The notes under the pieces: generated by a model
Databases searched by the model: none
Seen by the model: only the letters and a program-made list of their open reading frames with translations
Told to the model about the DNA's origin: nothing
Part shown: one piece after another, positions 48,156-56,412 of the stretch
How positions within the stretch are numbered: position 1 is the stretch's first letter
Layout of the letters: every line of letters starts with the position of its first letter
Source: Vibrio cortegadensis
GTDB taxonomy: Bacteria; Pseudomonadota; Gammaproteobacteria; Enterobacterales; Vibrionaceae
DNA length: 64,000 bases
Assembly (NCBI RefSeq): GCF_024347395.1
Contig: NZ_AP025473.1
Span: 372,001-436,000 of the forward strand
Direction of reading: 5' to 3'
Made by a program: the position numbers and the translations under genes

Positions 48156-48419
48156 TTACTCTATTTTTAGCCATTTATCGTAGGGGCATGAGTTTTTTCT
48201 CATGACTCCACGAAGTTCAACATAACAGCCACATGCTCTACATAAAGCCTCATGTAATTTGTCACAGCCTTTGCATATTTCTAATCGTTCTTCGTAGATT
48301 TCAGGCTCTACTTTAAGTTCAGTAGGAATATGCTTAATCTTCTGTTCCAAATTAGCAGCATACTCAGCGTCAATCCTTGCCAATATGCAGGCTTTGCATT
48401 CACGTAGGCTGCTGGTCAT
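48156..48419 (-). CDS. Small cysteine-rich DUF6171-like protein
   Basis: An 87-residue protein with nine cysteines: CKAC near residue 8, then CKGC, CRACGC and a final Cys-Pro, in ICKGCDKLHEALCRACGC and SCPYDKWL. The pattern resembles DUF6171, a zinc-ribbon-like family I know mainly from Firmicutes, and is odd in a Vibrio. It starts two bases after the GH51 stop, so it is co-translated. Possible metal or Fe-S binder; function unknown. Confidence 0.6.
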   Translation of the reverse strand: MTSSLRECKACILARIDAEYAANLEQKIKHIPTELKVEPEIYEERLEICKGCDKLHEALCRACGCYVELRGVMRKNSCPYDKWLKIE

Positions 48420-48421
48420 TG

Positions 48422-49954
48422 CTACTTAGCCTCAATAGCTACAATTGCACATGCAGGAATTGAAAGTTTGATGCCTTTGTCTGTGATTGTGTAGTCTGTA
48501 GATTCTACAGCGACAACGTTTTCAGGTGCATCGAATGTATTATGTGCATTGTATTCGCCAGCAAGTACTTGAACTTTAACTTTGCTTGGTGTTAGTTCTG
48601 CAAATTCGATTTCAATTTCTTGAGCATCAGCCATAGACGTGTTGTTTAGAGTCATGTTAACAACACCTTTACGGTTAATAGATACAGACTCAAATAACTC
48701 AGGCACCTTACCGCCTTCAACACCAATTTCAGTTACACCCTCTAAGTGAGATTCAACAAGCTTAGCGTTCTTGTGTCCTTTGTACATATTAAATACATGG
48801 TACGTCGGAGTTGTGATCATCTTATCGCCTTCAGTCAAGATCATCGCTTGAAGAACGTTAACTGTTTGAGCAATGTTAGCCATGCCAACAGAATCAGAGT
48901 GCTTGTTAAAGATATTTAGAGAAAGTGCCGCTACTTGAGCACAGCGCATTGTGTTTTGTTGGTAAAGCCAGAATGGGTTAGTACCTTCATCGGCATCGTA
49001 CCAAGCGCCCCATTCGTCAACGATAAGCTCAACTTTACCTTCTGGATCGTGCTTACGCATGATTTCAGTGTGTTTAACGATTAACTCTTCAATGTGTGCT
49101 GCGCTTTCAAGTGTTTTGTACCACTCGTCAGAAGAGAATTCGCGAGCATCGCCACGAGGACGTTCCATTGTTGGGAAGCAGTAGTAGTGAAGTGCAAGAC
49201 CAGTTACGTTAGATTGAGTCATCTCTTCATGGAAGTCAGCCATTTCGTCACGACCTTCATGATTAGTCATAAGACCTTTCATTACTTTGTCTGTCCAGTC
49301 GTAATCTGCACGGTTAGGACCAGAAGCGATACGACGGAAAGGTGCATTCCAATCATATGTGCGAGCAAAGTTGTTGTAACGACGGAATTCAGAAGCGTAA
49401 TGTTCTGGGTTCATCATGCCGCCACAGCCCCACATTTCGTTACCAACACCTATGTAGTCAAGTTCCCACGGTTCTTCGCGGCCGTTCGCTTTACGCTCAA
49501 GTACCAGCTCAGAATCAACGCTAGCTGTCATATACTCGATCCAATCCTGCATTTCTTTAACAGAACCACTACCCATGTTTACGTTTATGTAGTTTTTACA
49601 CTCTAACTGTTCACAGAGTTCGAAGAACTCGTGAGTACCGAAGTGATTAGACTCAAGAACGCCGCCCCATAGAGAATTAATTACTGATTTTCGAGTTTCT
49701 AATGGACCAACGCCTGACTTCCAGTGATAATCTTCAGCGAAGCAACCACCAGGCCAACGAAGAACAGGAATTTCTAGTTCTTTTAGTGCGCCAACAACAT
49801 CTGAGCGCATACCATTTACGTGAGGGATATTAGAGTCTTTACCTACAAAAATGCCTTCATAAATACAACGACCTAAATGCTCTGCGAAATGACCGTAGAT
49901 GTCTTCGCTGATTGTGCTTATTTTCTTTTTTTCGTTGATAACAAGTTTTTTCAT
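48422..49954 (-). CDS. GH51 alpha-L-arabinofuranosidase
   Basis: A 510-residue cytoplasmic enzyme without signal peptide, the usual size for GH51. N-terminal ISEDIYGHFAEHLGRCIYEG and VLRWPGGCFAEDYHW are family hallmarks. The acid/base Glu is in GVGNEMWGCGG (about residue 174) and the nucleophile Glu in ELIVDEWGAWYD (about 295); a C-terminal beta-sandwich follows. It releases L-arabinose from arabino-oligosaccharides taken into the cell and so feeds araBDA. First gene of an operon with the Cys-rich protein and sulfatase 3, under a complete operator. Confidence 0.95.
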   Translation of the reverse strand: MKKLVINEKKKISTISEDIYGHFAEHLGRCIYEGIFVGKDSNIPHVNGMRSDVVGALKELEIPVLRWPGGCFAEDYHWKSGVGPLETRKSVINSLWGGVLESNHFGTHEFFELCEQLECKNYINVNMGSGSVKEMQDWIEYMTASVDSELVLERKANGREEPWELDYIGVGNEMWGCGGMMNPEHYASEFRRYNNFARTYDWNAPFRRIASGPNRADYDWTDKVMKGLMTNHEGRDEMADFHEEMTQSNVTGLALHYYCFPTMERPRGDAREFSSDEWYKTLESAAHIEELIVKHTEIMRKHDPEGKVELIVDEWGAWYDADEGTNPFWLYQQNTMRCAQVAALSLNIFNKHSDSVGMANIAQTVNVLQAMILTEGDKMITTPTYHVFNMYKGHKNAKLVESHLEGVTEIGVEGGKVPELFESVSINRKGVVNMTLNNTSMADAQEIEIEFAELTPSKVKVQVLAGEYNAHNTFDAPENVVAVESTDYTITDKGIKLSIPACAIVAIEAK

Positions 49955-50023
49955 CTTGTATTCCTACTAAATTCTAATTATTGGGTACATACACACTCTG
50001 CGCTTATTTTTTTATGTGAACAA

Positions 50024-50081
50024 TTACGATATTTAACAAGTGTTATCCCTTATTTACCTAGTGTGTCTATTGTCTCATTCT
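50024..50081 (+). promoter_or_regulatory. Regulon operator upstream of the GH51 operon (complete)
   Basis: TTACGATATTTAACA at 50024, TAGTG at +35 and TGTCTCATTCT at 50071 (+47). Box 1 is 70 bases upstream of the GH51 start. Confidence 0.75.
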
Positions 50082-50314
50082 TATATTCATTTAAGGCGAA
50101 ATTGTTTGAGTTGATTATTTTCGATGTGGCATATTTGAAGTGTGATCTTCTTCATAAATTAAATATAGATGTTCCGCTTGATATCGAGGTAAACATGAAA
50201 GGAGGTGTGAAGACAAATGGCTTTGAAGTTGACTTAATAATTAGTCGCAGAGCTGTGAATGAATCTAATAAGTTAGTTCTTACTAGATTCATTCATTAGC
50301 TAAATATTGGAGTG
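50082..50314. other. Spacer between GH51 operator and MCP gene
   Basis: About 230 bases. An imperfect palindrome, AATGAATCTA ... TAGATTCATT (50257-50298), just beyond the MCP stop, is probably its terminator. A plus-strand frame through this stretch has no good start and I do not call it a gene. Confidence 0.45.
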
Positions 50315-51904
50315 TTATCTTTTGAAAAATGAGAGACGTTCTTTTTGCTGTTCTGCTAGAGAAGATAGTTCATTTGCAGTCGATGCACTTTGGTTGATAC
50401 CAATTACATTTTTGTTGACTAAATCTAATACTGATATAACACTTGAGTTTACATGTTCAGTGACTGAACTTTGTTGCTCTGCTGCTGTTGCTACTTGCGT
50501 GTTAACATCACTGATATCGGAGATAGATTGAGTAATACCATCCATCGCATTATTTGCTTGAGTCATTAAGTCTCGGTTACTTGAGAGCTTTTCTAAACTC
50601 ACGTCCATGTCTCGATTGGCAACACTTGCTTTGCTTTGGACTGATTCAATGATCTTTTGAATTTCTTCGGTAGATCGCTGGGTTCTACCTGCTAATGTCC
50701 TTACTTCGTCGGCAACGACAGCAAATCCACGCCCTTGCTCACCTGCTCGAGCGGCTTCAATTGCCGCATTTAGAGCCAGTAAATTTGTTTGGCTTGATAT
50801 ATCTTCTATGACTTTAATTACTTGACCAATTTTGACAGACTCTTCTGCTAGAGTGTTAATTGTTTTAGCGGTGATGGAGAGTGATTCGCTCATATCTTGA
50901 CTTGCAGTATGAGTTTTATTGAAAGCGTCAATTCCGGTTTTTGATAGGACCATTGCCTTTTTTGTTGTTTCGTCAGCAACAACTGCATTTCTTGCTACAT
51001 CTGCAGCGGTGCTTGATAGTTCATTTATGGACGATGCAATTAAATCAATTTGAGTTTTTTCATCGGATACATTAACTTCAGACTGGTGCATTACTGTAGA
51101 TAATTCAGTTGAGGCTGCAGCTACGTTAGCGCCAACAGAGATCAGAGAATCTACGGTTATTTTTAGCGTTGATGCCGATGTATTCATGTTCTTGGCAAGT
51201 TCAGTTAGTTCATTGCTTCCCTCTAAATCGACACGGACATTTAGGTCCCCATCTGCAATTTTTTTAGCCATATCTTTTAGCTCGTTGATAGGTTTAGAAA
51301 TGAAACTGGCTATGAAATATGGACAGGAAATACTCAAAGCAAGCAAGGTTGCCATGATAATGCCTCCAGAAAGTTTACCTGATTCTCTTTCATTTTTGCG
51401 TTGCTTGGCCTCTGCCTGCATTTGGTCTTGATAGAAATCAAATAATGAAATAATTGACTGATTCACCTCCTCTAATGAGTCGTAATATTGGGTGAATGCT
51501 GTTTTTTTTCCTTTTCTCATAGTATCAATCGTTTCCGTGCTTATGACATTAAGCAGGGAATATACAGAATCTTTAAGCTTGATCTCTTCGGGATCTTTTA
51601 CATTGTTGAGTTGTTCTGTCAGAGATAACGCTTCTGTTTTTATTTTCGAAACAATTTCGCTCGATTTTGCCGTGGAAACGACGTACTTTTGCATAATGGT
51701 TTGAATTTTAGAAACGCCTAAATTTATTTTGCCAAGTGCTACATTTTTTGAGGTGGTTACTTCACTGGCATGTTCGGCTTTTAAAACCTCCCCTGATAAA
51801 TCCACAATGGAGTAGATTAAGCATGAAAAAAGAACAAAAGCAGTAAATAATACGGGGGTAATTATTTGCCATTTGATAGACATATTTTTTAGTAGTGATT
51901 TCAT
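50315..51904 (-). CDS. Methyl-accepting chemotaxis protein of the arabinose/sulfatase island
   Basis: A 529-residue chemoreceptor: TM1 at 12-33, a periplasmic four-helix-bundle-like sensor (35-175), TM2 at about 182-205, HAMP (205-260) and a signalling domain with SSQTNLLALNAAIEAARAGE then QGRGFAVVADEVR. Clustered with degradation genes in one leftward unit with the barrel and membrane protein, it probably drives attraction to the polymer or its products. Confidence 0.92.
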   Translation of the reverse strand: MKSLLKNMSIKWQIITPVLFTAFVLFSCLIYSIVDLSGEVLKAEHASEVTTSKNVALGKINLGVSKIQTIMQKYVVSTAKSSEIVSKIKTEALSLTEQLNNVKDPEEIKLKDSVYSLLNVISTETIDTMRKGKKTAFTQYYDSLEEVNQSIISLFDFYQDQMQAEAKQRKNERESGKLSGGIIMATLLALSISCPYFIASFISKPINELKDMAKKIADGDLNVRVDLEGSNELTELAKNMNTSASTLKITVDSLISVGANVAAASTELSTVMHQSEVNVSDEKTQIDLIASSINELSSTAADVARNAVVADETTKKAMVLSKTGIDAFNKTHTASQDMSESLSITAKTINTLAEESVKIGQVIKVIEDISSQTNLLALNAAIEAARAGEQGRGFAVVADEVRTLAGRTQRSTEEIQKIIESVQSKASVANRDMDVSLEKLSSNRDLMTQANNAMDGITQSISDISDVNTQVATAAEQQSSVTEHVNSSVISVLDLVNKNVIGINQSASTANELSSLAEQQKERLSFFKR

Positions 51905-51924
51905 GTTATTTCCATATATACGAA

Positions 51925-51950
51925 ATAAAAAACGCCCGTAAGGGCGTTTA
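51925..51950 (-). terminator. Hairpin between the membrane protein and MCP genes
   Basis: AAAAAACGCCC-GTAA-GGGCGTTT; T run on the minus strand. Could terminate or attenuate the upstream transcript before the MCP gene. Confidence 0.65.
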
Positions 51951-51976
51951 TATTATCTGCAAATAATTAGTCGCTA

Positions 51977-52522
51977 TTAAGCTCTTGCAGGTTTTTTAGA
52001 TTTTGGCGTTGGAATGTAGCCGCCTGGAACTGTTGTTGGGTCAATTGAGCCAACGGTTGCACCTATTCTAGATACAAACATCGCGAAAGATATAGCATAA
52101 GTTGTTTTCACTAAGAGCATATGTGCTTGTGGAATTGCATCACCGTAGATAACAGTTAGTGCGATGAATAACGGGATCGATACACATAGAGATAAGCCTA
52201 ACCATAATTTACCGAATGCCATCATAGGGTGGCATGTCATAAATTTAAGCAGTTTCCCGTGTTCTTTGGCATTGTATTTTTTGCCTTCAAAATCATGCTT
52301 AACCAACCACTTTTGTAATTCCATACGGCCACAAATGAATAGGAAAAAGATAAGGAAACAGTTAGTTAAAATAAAATCGAGCATTACAGTGCCAGCAATG
52401 CCTTTAGATAGTGGAATTAGTGGACCACCAGCAACGATACCGATGTTATTGAAAACGATGTTTAGTGCTACTTGAAGCCAAACGAAGCGTTTAATTTCTG
52501 TTGAAAATAGAAGTTCTTTCAT
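51977..52522 (-). CDS. Unrecognised inner-membrane protein with four helices
   Basis: A 181-residue protein with four predicted TM segments (about 14-35, 45-65, 103-125, 136-155) and a basic tail ending PTPKSKKPARA. The cytoplasmic loop between TM2 and TM3 contains KFMTCHPMMAFGKLW. I do not recognise the family. It sits between the barrel gene and the chemoreceptor gene, spacing 60-70 bases on each side, so it probably belongs to the same uptake or sensing function. Confidence 0.6.
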   Translation of the reverse strand: MKELLFSTEIKRFVWLQVALNIVFNNIGIVAGGPLIPLSKGIAGTVMLDFILTNCFLIFFLFICGRMELQKWLVKHDFEGKKYNAKEHGKLLKFMTCHPMMAFGKLWLGLSLCVSIPLFIALTVIYGDAIPQAHMLLVKTTYAISFAMFVSRIGATVGSIDPTTVPGGYIPTPKSKKPARA

Positions 52523-52542
52523 TTCAATTATCTCTCAATAGA

Positions 52543-52566
52543 TAAAGGGACAATGCTGTCCCTTTG
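52543..52566 (-). terminator. Intercistronic hairpin after the barrel gene
   Basis: AAAGGGACA-ATGC-TGTCCCTTT, directly between the barrel and membrane-protein genes; short T run, so perhaps partial termination. Confidence 0.55.
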
Positions 52567-52581
52567 AAATATGTAATTCGA

Positions 52582-53700
52582 TTAGAATGCTTCTGATACG
52601 TTGAAGAATACAAGCATCTCATCTTCTTCTTGATCACTGTATGTTACGTCAAGACGCATAGATAGCTTATCAGCAGGGTTCAGCATGTAACGTACACCAC
52701 CACCAACTGCGTAGTGCAGGTCTTCGTCATTAGCATCGATAGCTTTAGCTAGACCAACTGTACCAACAACACCCCAAGTGTCAGTCAACCAGTGACGTAA
52801 TTGGAAATCTGCACCGATTGCAGAGCGCCCTGCTATTTCCATGGTGAAGCCGTAAGCCACTTTATCTAGTGCAGTCAGTGTGTCCTGAGCTTCATCACCA
52901 TTCCAGATAACCTTGTTACGAACTGCGAATATAGTATCGTCATTGATTTCAAGGTAAGTACGAATATCTGTGGTTACTGTGTAGTATTCTTCGTCGCCAT
53001 TTAGAGTAAATCCGCCTAAACCTGGTACGGCGTCAGGGATTGTAGCGCCTTCTGTGTTCTCAACTTCTTGGTTGCTAAGGTTCATTTCAACAAACCAACC
53101 GTTAGTTGGTGTTTGAGTGTTGTCACGGTTATCAAACGTAAATGCCAGGCCGTACTCCATAATAGATTTGTCAGTGATCATGTTCACTGTACCAAATGGG
53201 TTAGCACTGCTATCACGTTCGAATTCAGTAGTTCGATACGAAACCATTGGGCCGAAGTATGCGTTATCGAAGATTTGGTATTGAGCTGAACCTTCCGCGA
53301 TGATAGCTACATTTTCAACTTCAACAGTTGGACCAGGGTCCATACCCATGAAGTCCATTACATCTAGCTTAGCGTAGCTGTAGTTGAACGTACCAGTAAG
53401 GTACCACTCACTGTTAGAGCCCATGAAGTTGTTAGTGTCTGCGCGAACAACGTAGTTTCCGTTAGTACCGTAGATGCCGTATAGCTTAGTGAAAGATGTC
53501 TTTTCTGCATCACCGATTTCATAAGCTAGAGTTGGAATAACAGAGCCAGCAAGGTCAAAGATTGGGTCATAAAATGGGCCAATAGCTGTGTTAAAACGAA
53601 CACCCTTATCTTCTTGTACTGCAACGTCTGATTCATCAGCTGCACTAACAGTACCAGAGCATAAACCAGCAATTAAGCCAGCAAGTAATAATTTTTTCAT
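52582..53700 (-). CDS. Omp85/BamA-type outer-membrane barrel without POTRA domains
   Basis: A 372-residue protein from ATG 53700, with signal peptide MKKLLLAGLIAGLCSGTVSA. ATG 53712 overlaps the ribosome site GGAT and was rejected. The mature part resembles the bacterial surface antigen domain (PF01103): repeated amphipathic strands, YFGPMVSYRTTEF, FDNRDNTQTPTNGWFVEM and a C-terminal Phe (FNVSEAF). No room for POTRA domains, so it is not a BAM or TamA assembly factor. A channel for oligosaccharides is my inference from the island context. Complete operator upstream. Confidence 0.75.
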   Translation of the reverse strand: MKKLLLAGLIAGLCSGTVSAADESDVAVQEDKGVRFNTAIGPFYDPIFDLAGSVIPTLAYEIGDAEKTSFTKLYGIYGTNGNYVVRADTNNFMGSNSEWYLTGTFNYSYAKLDVMDFMGMDPGPTVEVENVAIIAEGSAQYQIFDNAYFGPMVSYRTTEFERDSSANPFGTVNMITDKSIMEYGLAFTFDNRDNTQTPTNGWFVEMNLSNQEVENTEGATIPDAVPGLGGFTLNGDEEYYTVTTDIRTYLEINDDTIFAVRNKVIWNGDEAQDTLTALDKVAYGFTMEIAGRSAIGADFQLRHWLTDTWGVVGTVGLAKAIDANDEDLHYAVGGGVRYMLNPADKLSMRLDVTYSDQEEDEMLVFFNVSEAF

Positions 53701-53765
53701 CGTTATATCCATTTAGTGATTATTTTGGTCGAGTTAATCGTGCTCCATTTCTGTGACTAATTAAA

Positions 53766-53823
53766 TTACGATATTTAACATCTTATATCCGTTATTTGTT
53801 TAGTGTGTTGATTATCTCGTTTT
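53766..53823 (+). promoter_or_regulatory. Regulon operator upstream of the barrel operon (complete)
   Basis: TTACGATATTTAACA at 53766, TAGTG at +35, TATCTCGTTTT at 53813 (+47); box 1 lies 66 bases upstream of the start. Confidence 0.72.
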
Positions 53824-54221
53824 GATAATAATATAAAAAAAGAATCGATACCCTACGGCTCTTAGCCAAATGGTTGTTTTTCAATAGATGAAAGGTAGTT
53901 GTCGATTATTTGGTATTGATAGATATTATTGTGATCAAAATCACTTATTTTGCCATGAATTTAGTTACGAAACATGTTTGAGATATCTTATGGTTCTATT
54001 TTTATTGATCTATAAAGACGCGAGGTAGATGAAATTATTATTTTGCGCAATAAATTATTAAGTGCGACGTCCGTTATTGTTTGGTTGCGTAAGAGCTTGG
54101 TTTTTTATTTCAGGTTGAAATTTTTGATTGGTAAATAATGGGTTTATTTAGGCAAAATGTACTATAACGCAGAGAGATAGCGCCAGTGTGTTGGTGAGAT
54201 TAGCTGGGAGAGGCTTTATAC
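53824..54221. other. AT-rich spacer
   Basis: About 400 bases with no ORF of merit on either strand. Probably contains the end of the transcript of the leftward gene at 54222; nothing else recognised. Confidence 0.45.
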
Positions 54222-54533
54222 TTAAATTGAATGACAGATGATAGGAATACAAGGCATATCAAGTGATCTCGCGATATGTTGATCTAGAATTTCTAAAGAG
54301 TGTTTATCCTCGTTTCTATAATCTACTGAATTTATAGTTAAATTGATGAATTTTACATTGTTAAGGTTGATGTTTTCTCCCATATCGGCCATTGCTTTAA
54401 AAGCTGCATTCCACCAACTCAAACTGTTTTTGTTGGTGAGTGAAATCACGGACTCTTTGCCACATAAAACCCGTTCCCCATCTTTAACTATGGCGCTTAC
54501 CCTAGAGTTTTTAAATTGTAAATCAATAACCAT
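54222..54533 (-). CDS. Hypothetical 103-residue protein of the regulon
   Basis: A 103-residue protein with a strong ribosome site (GAGGTGGTG) and a complete regulon operator 51 bases upstream. Sequence shows mixed strands and helices (VIDLQFKNSRVSAIVKDGE, NLNNVKFINLTINSVDY), no signal peptide or TM segment, and a C-terminal CIPIICHSI. Family not recognised. Its regulation ties it to arabinan use. Confidence 0.55.
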   Translation of the reverse strand: MVIDLQFKNSRVSAIVKDGERVLCGKESVISLTNKNSLSWWNAAFKAMADMGENINLNNVKFINLTINSVDYRNEDKHSLEILDQHIARSLDMPCIPIICHSI

Positions 54534-54583
54534 TACACCACCTCATTTTCGTTTAGTATCTAACGATAGAGTTAGATCAGCAA

Positions 54584-54641
54584 TTATGAAATTTAACAAT
54601 AGATTTGGTTTGGGTGTTTTATGTGCTAGTTGTCTCGTTTC
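54584..54641 (+). promoter_or_regulatory. Regulon operator upstream of the 103-residue gene (complete)
   Basis: TTATGAAATTTAACA at 54584 and TGTCTCGTTTC at 54631, exactly 47 apart. It lies between the hypothetical gene (left) and tetR (right). Confidence 0.65.
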
Positions 54642-54879
54642 GAGCTGTCTCGCATTTAATTCTGTGAAGAACTAATAGGCGTTTCTCGTAATACTGCTAT
54701 ATAGCTGTAAAGACTCAGGTTGCGGTTACTTTAAATGTTCAGCTCATTCATATTTGCTTCTAATTGGTCATATGAGATTTAATTTTGAGATGTGACAATC
54801 ATAAAAATAAAGGAAAGCATCAATTAATTTTAGATAAGGAACATGATGTTGTATTATCATCTCAAATAAGGAGTTAATA

Positions 54880-55317
54880 ATGCCGAAAGTAAGCCAGACA
54901 GAAGCAAAGCGTACTAAACAGCGTATCATCAAAGCGTCATTAAAGATTGTGGTTGAAGAAGGTGTAAGTGAACTTTCTTTTGCTAACATCGCAAATAAAG
55001 CAAAAGTGAGTCGTTCTGGAATAAATGCTCACTTTAAGCGCAAAGAGCATATCTATGATTCGCTTCGACCTATCATTAGAGAGATGATTTTGAAACCCCT
55101 AGATGTGTCGTCACCTCAACAATTTTTAGAATCATGGATCAAAGTGTTAGATAGTGATCCTGATTACAGAATGATGTTAACAAAATCTGATCGTATTTTG
55201 GGAGGTGGTAAAGCTATCGCTGACCTTCTTGACATTATTGAAGGCGACGCTGAGGATGTTCGAGAGGTTGTCTATTACGGAATAGGATATGCACTTGTTA
55301 ACTACCCAAGCAAGTAG
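54880..55317 (+). CDS. Short TetR-family transcription regulator
   Basis: A 145-residue protein with a TetR-type HTH (residues about 15-60: KQRIIKASLKIVVEEGVSEL, FANIANKAKVSRSGINAHFKRKEHI). The ligand domain is only about 85 residues, against about 130 in typical TetR proteins, ending DVREVVYYGIGYALVNYPSK; it may be a compact variant or a shortened one. AAGGAG upstream. It is the only specific DNA-binding regulator seen in the island and is a candidate for reading the two-box operator. A relic of a paralogue lies at 60461. Confidence 0.8.
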   Translation: MPKVSQTEAKRTKQRIIKASLKIVVEEGVSELSFANIANKAKVSRSGINAHFKRKEHIYDSLRPIIREMILKPLDVSSPQQFLESWIKVLDSDPDYRMMLTKSDRILGGGKAIADLLDIIEGDAEDVREVVYYGIGYALVNYPSK

Positions 55318-55335
55318 CATGTCGATGATTAAAGT

Positions 55336-55389
55336 AACCACTCTCCAAAAATAAAGCGATTACTTTATTAGCTGTTTTGAAGAGTGGTT
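55336..55389 (+). terminator. Hairpin after tetR
   Basis: AACCACTCT ... AGAGTGGTT long stem-loop. A similar hairpin (CCACTCTTC ... GAAGAGTGG, 60680-60732) follows the decayed paralogue. Confidence 0.5.
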
Positions 55390-56297
55390 GGAATGAATAG
55401 TATTTAAAACTAATTAATTGGGGGTGATTAGTTTACATTCCCAAGAGCTTCTTTTTGCAGAGATATGATATCTATCCAGATAGAAAGTGAAATTATGATA
55501 TTTTACCAAATGGTACTATAACATTGTTATTGTGATGCAGAGCATGCCTTTACATGCGATAGTGAGAGTGATTTCGTAAGTTACTTTACATATTAATCAT
55601 TAGCGATGAGTGATGTTGTCATGTTGAAACGAATTTTCTCTATGCCACTGAGCGTGCGCAAGGGTTTATCGATTCAATATTTAGACTAGTTAGTATCCAA
55701 TTGAACTGTCTGCACTACATCTGTATCCGCCGCAGAACCAAGCAAGCTGAGATTTCATTTAAAACAAAAACGAGAAAAACTTCCTAACTTACTCAGTCAA
55801 TCCAGAAATCTTGCTGTGGGTTGCTGAAATCCCTAAGTCAATTCCGATAAACATATTACTGCCTTATTTTTAGTTCAACTACATCCGCATATCGATCCCA
55901 TTTAATTATGGTACCTAACAATACTTACTCCGCCGCTGTTCTCTGTGCGCCTAATCTCATTTTGCTTGTTAGTTCCACGATCATGCCAATCGACACGGAA
56001 TTGTTGTTGGTACTTATCATGTGATCTGTTTGGGAGCGAGGGTCCGTATTTACTTGTATAAAAAATCAAAACTCAAGCTGTCGAAGGGTAATTTAAAAGA
56101 AACTTACTGTTAATTGGTATACCAGTTGTTAGGTGTGAAAGCTAAGTAAGAAATTAAATATTAATACATTAAAATGTAGAGCTCTGTCGTTGATTATAGA
56201 GCCAACAACATCAACTAAATTTATGTTTTTACTATTATGATTTTTGGTTAATTGATACCGCTTAGTTGGATTATTTTTGATGAAATGAACTTAATCA
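55390..56297. other. Degenerate region with transposon debris
   Basis: About 900 bases between tetR and araB. It holds a single-box regulon-like site (TTATGATATTTTACCA, 55493), an IS5-type transposase relic (55621-55778) and otherwise no gene. Confidence 0.5.
55621..55778 (+). pseudogene. IS5-family transposase relic
   Basis: A frame starting MLKRIFSMPL shifts after about 14 codons to QGFIDSIFRLV..LNCLHYICIRRRTKQAE, then ISFKTKT. This is the characteristic N-terminal region of Vibrio IS5-type transposases (SMPLRALQGFIDSIF..LSCPHYTCISRRAK). Only about 55 codons remain, frameshifted, with no catalytic DDE residues and no visible terminal repeats. Confidence 0.7.
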
Positions 56298-56355
56298 TTA
56301 TGATATTTAACAATGGTTGTCTCCTATTTATCTAGTGCGCCTTCTGTCTCATTTT
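56298..56355 (+). promoter_or_regulatory. Regulon operator upstream of araBDA (complete)
   Basis: TTATGATATTTAACA at 56298, TAGTG at +35, TGTCTCATTTT at 56345 (+47), 68 bases before the araB start. Same orientation as the genes. Confidence 0.78.
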
Positions 56356-56412
56356 ATATGGCTTTGATGGGTTAACTTACTCTCAACGTCAATAAACATA
56401 GAGATAGTGTCG

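Noticed and set aside
49877..50299. 140-codon plus-strand frame across the GH51 promoter
   Set aside because: It overlaps the start of GH51 and the operator. The last 50 codons look somewhat protein-like, but no good start precedes them; at most a relic.
51977..52522. DUF2798-type or DoxX-type membrane protein
   Set aside because: Helix number fits loosely but no diagnostic segment is seen; left as unrecognised.
54587..54676. 29-codon lipoprotein-like frame (MKFNNRFGLGVLCASC...)
   Set aside because: The sequence coincides with a complete two-box operator at the exact 47-base spacing, and there is no ribosome site, so the frame is chance.
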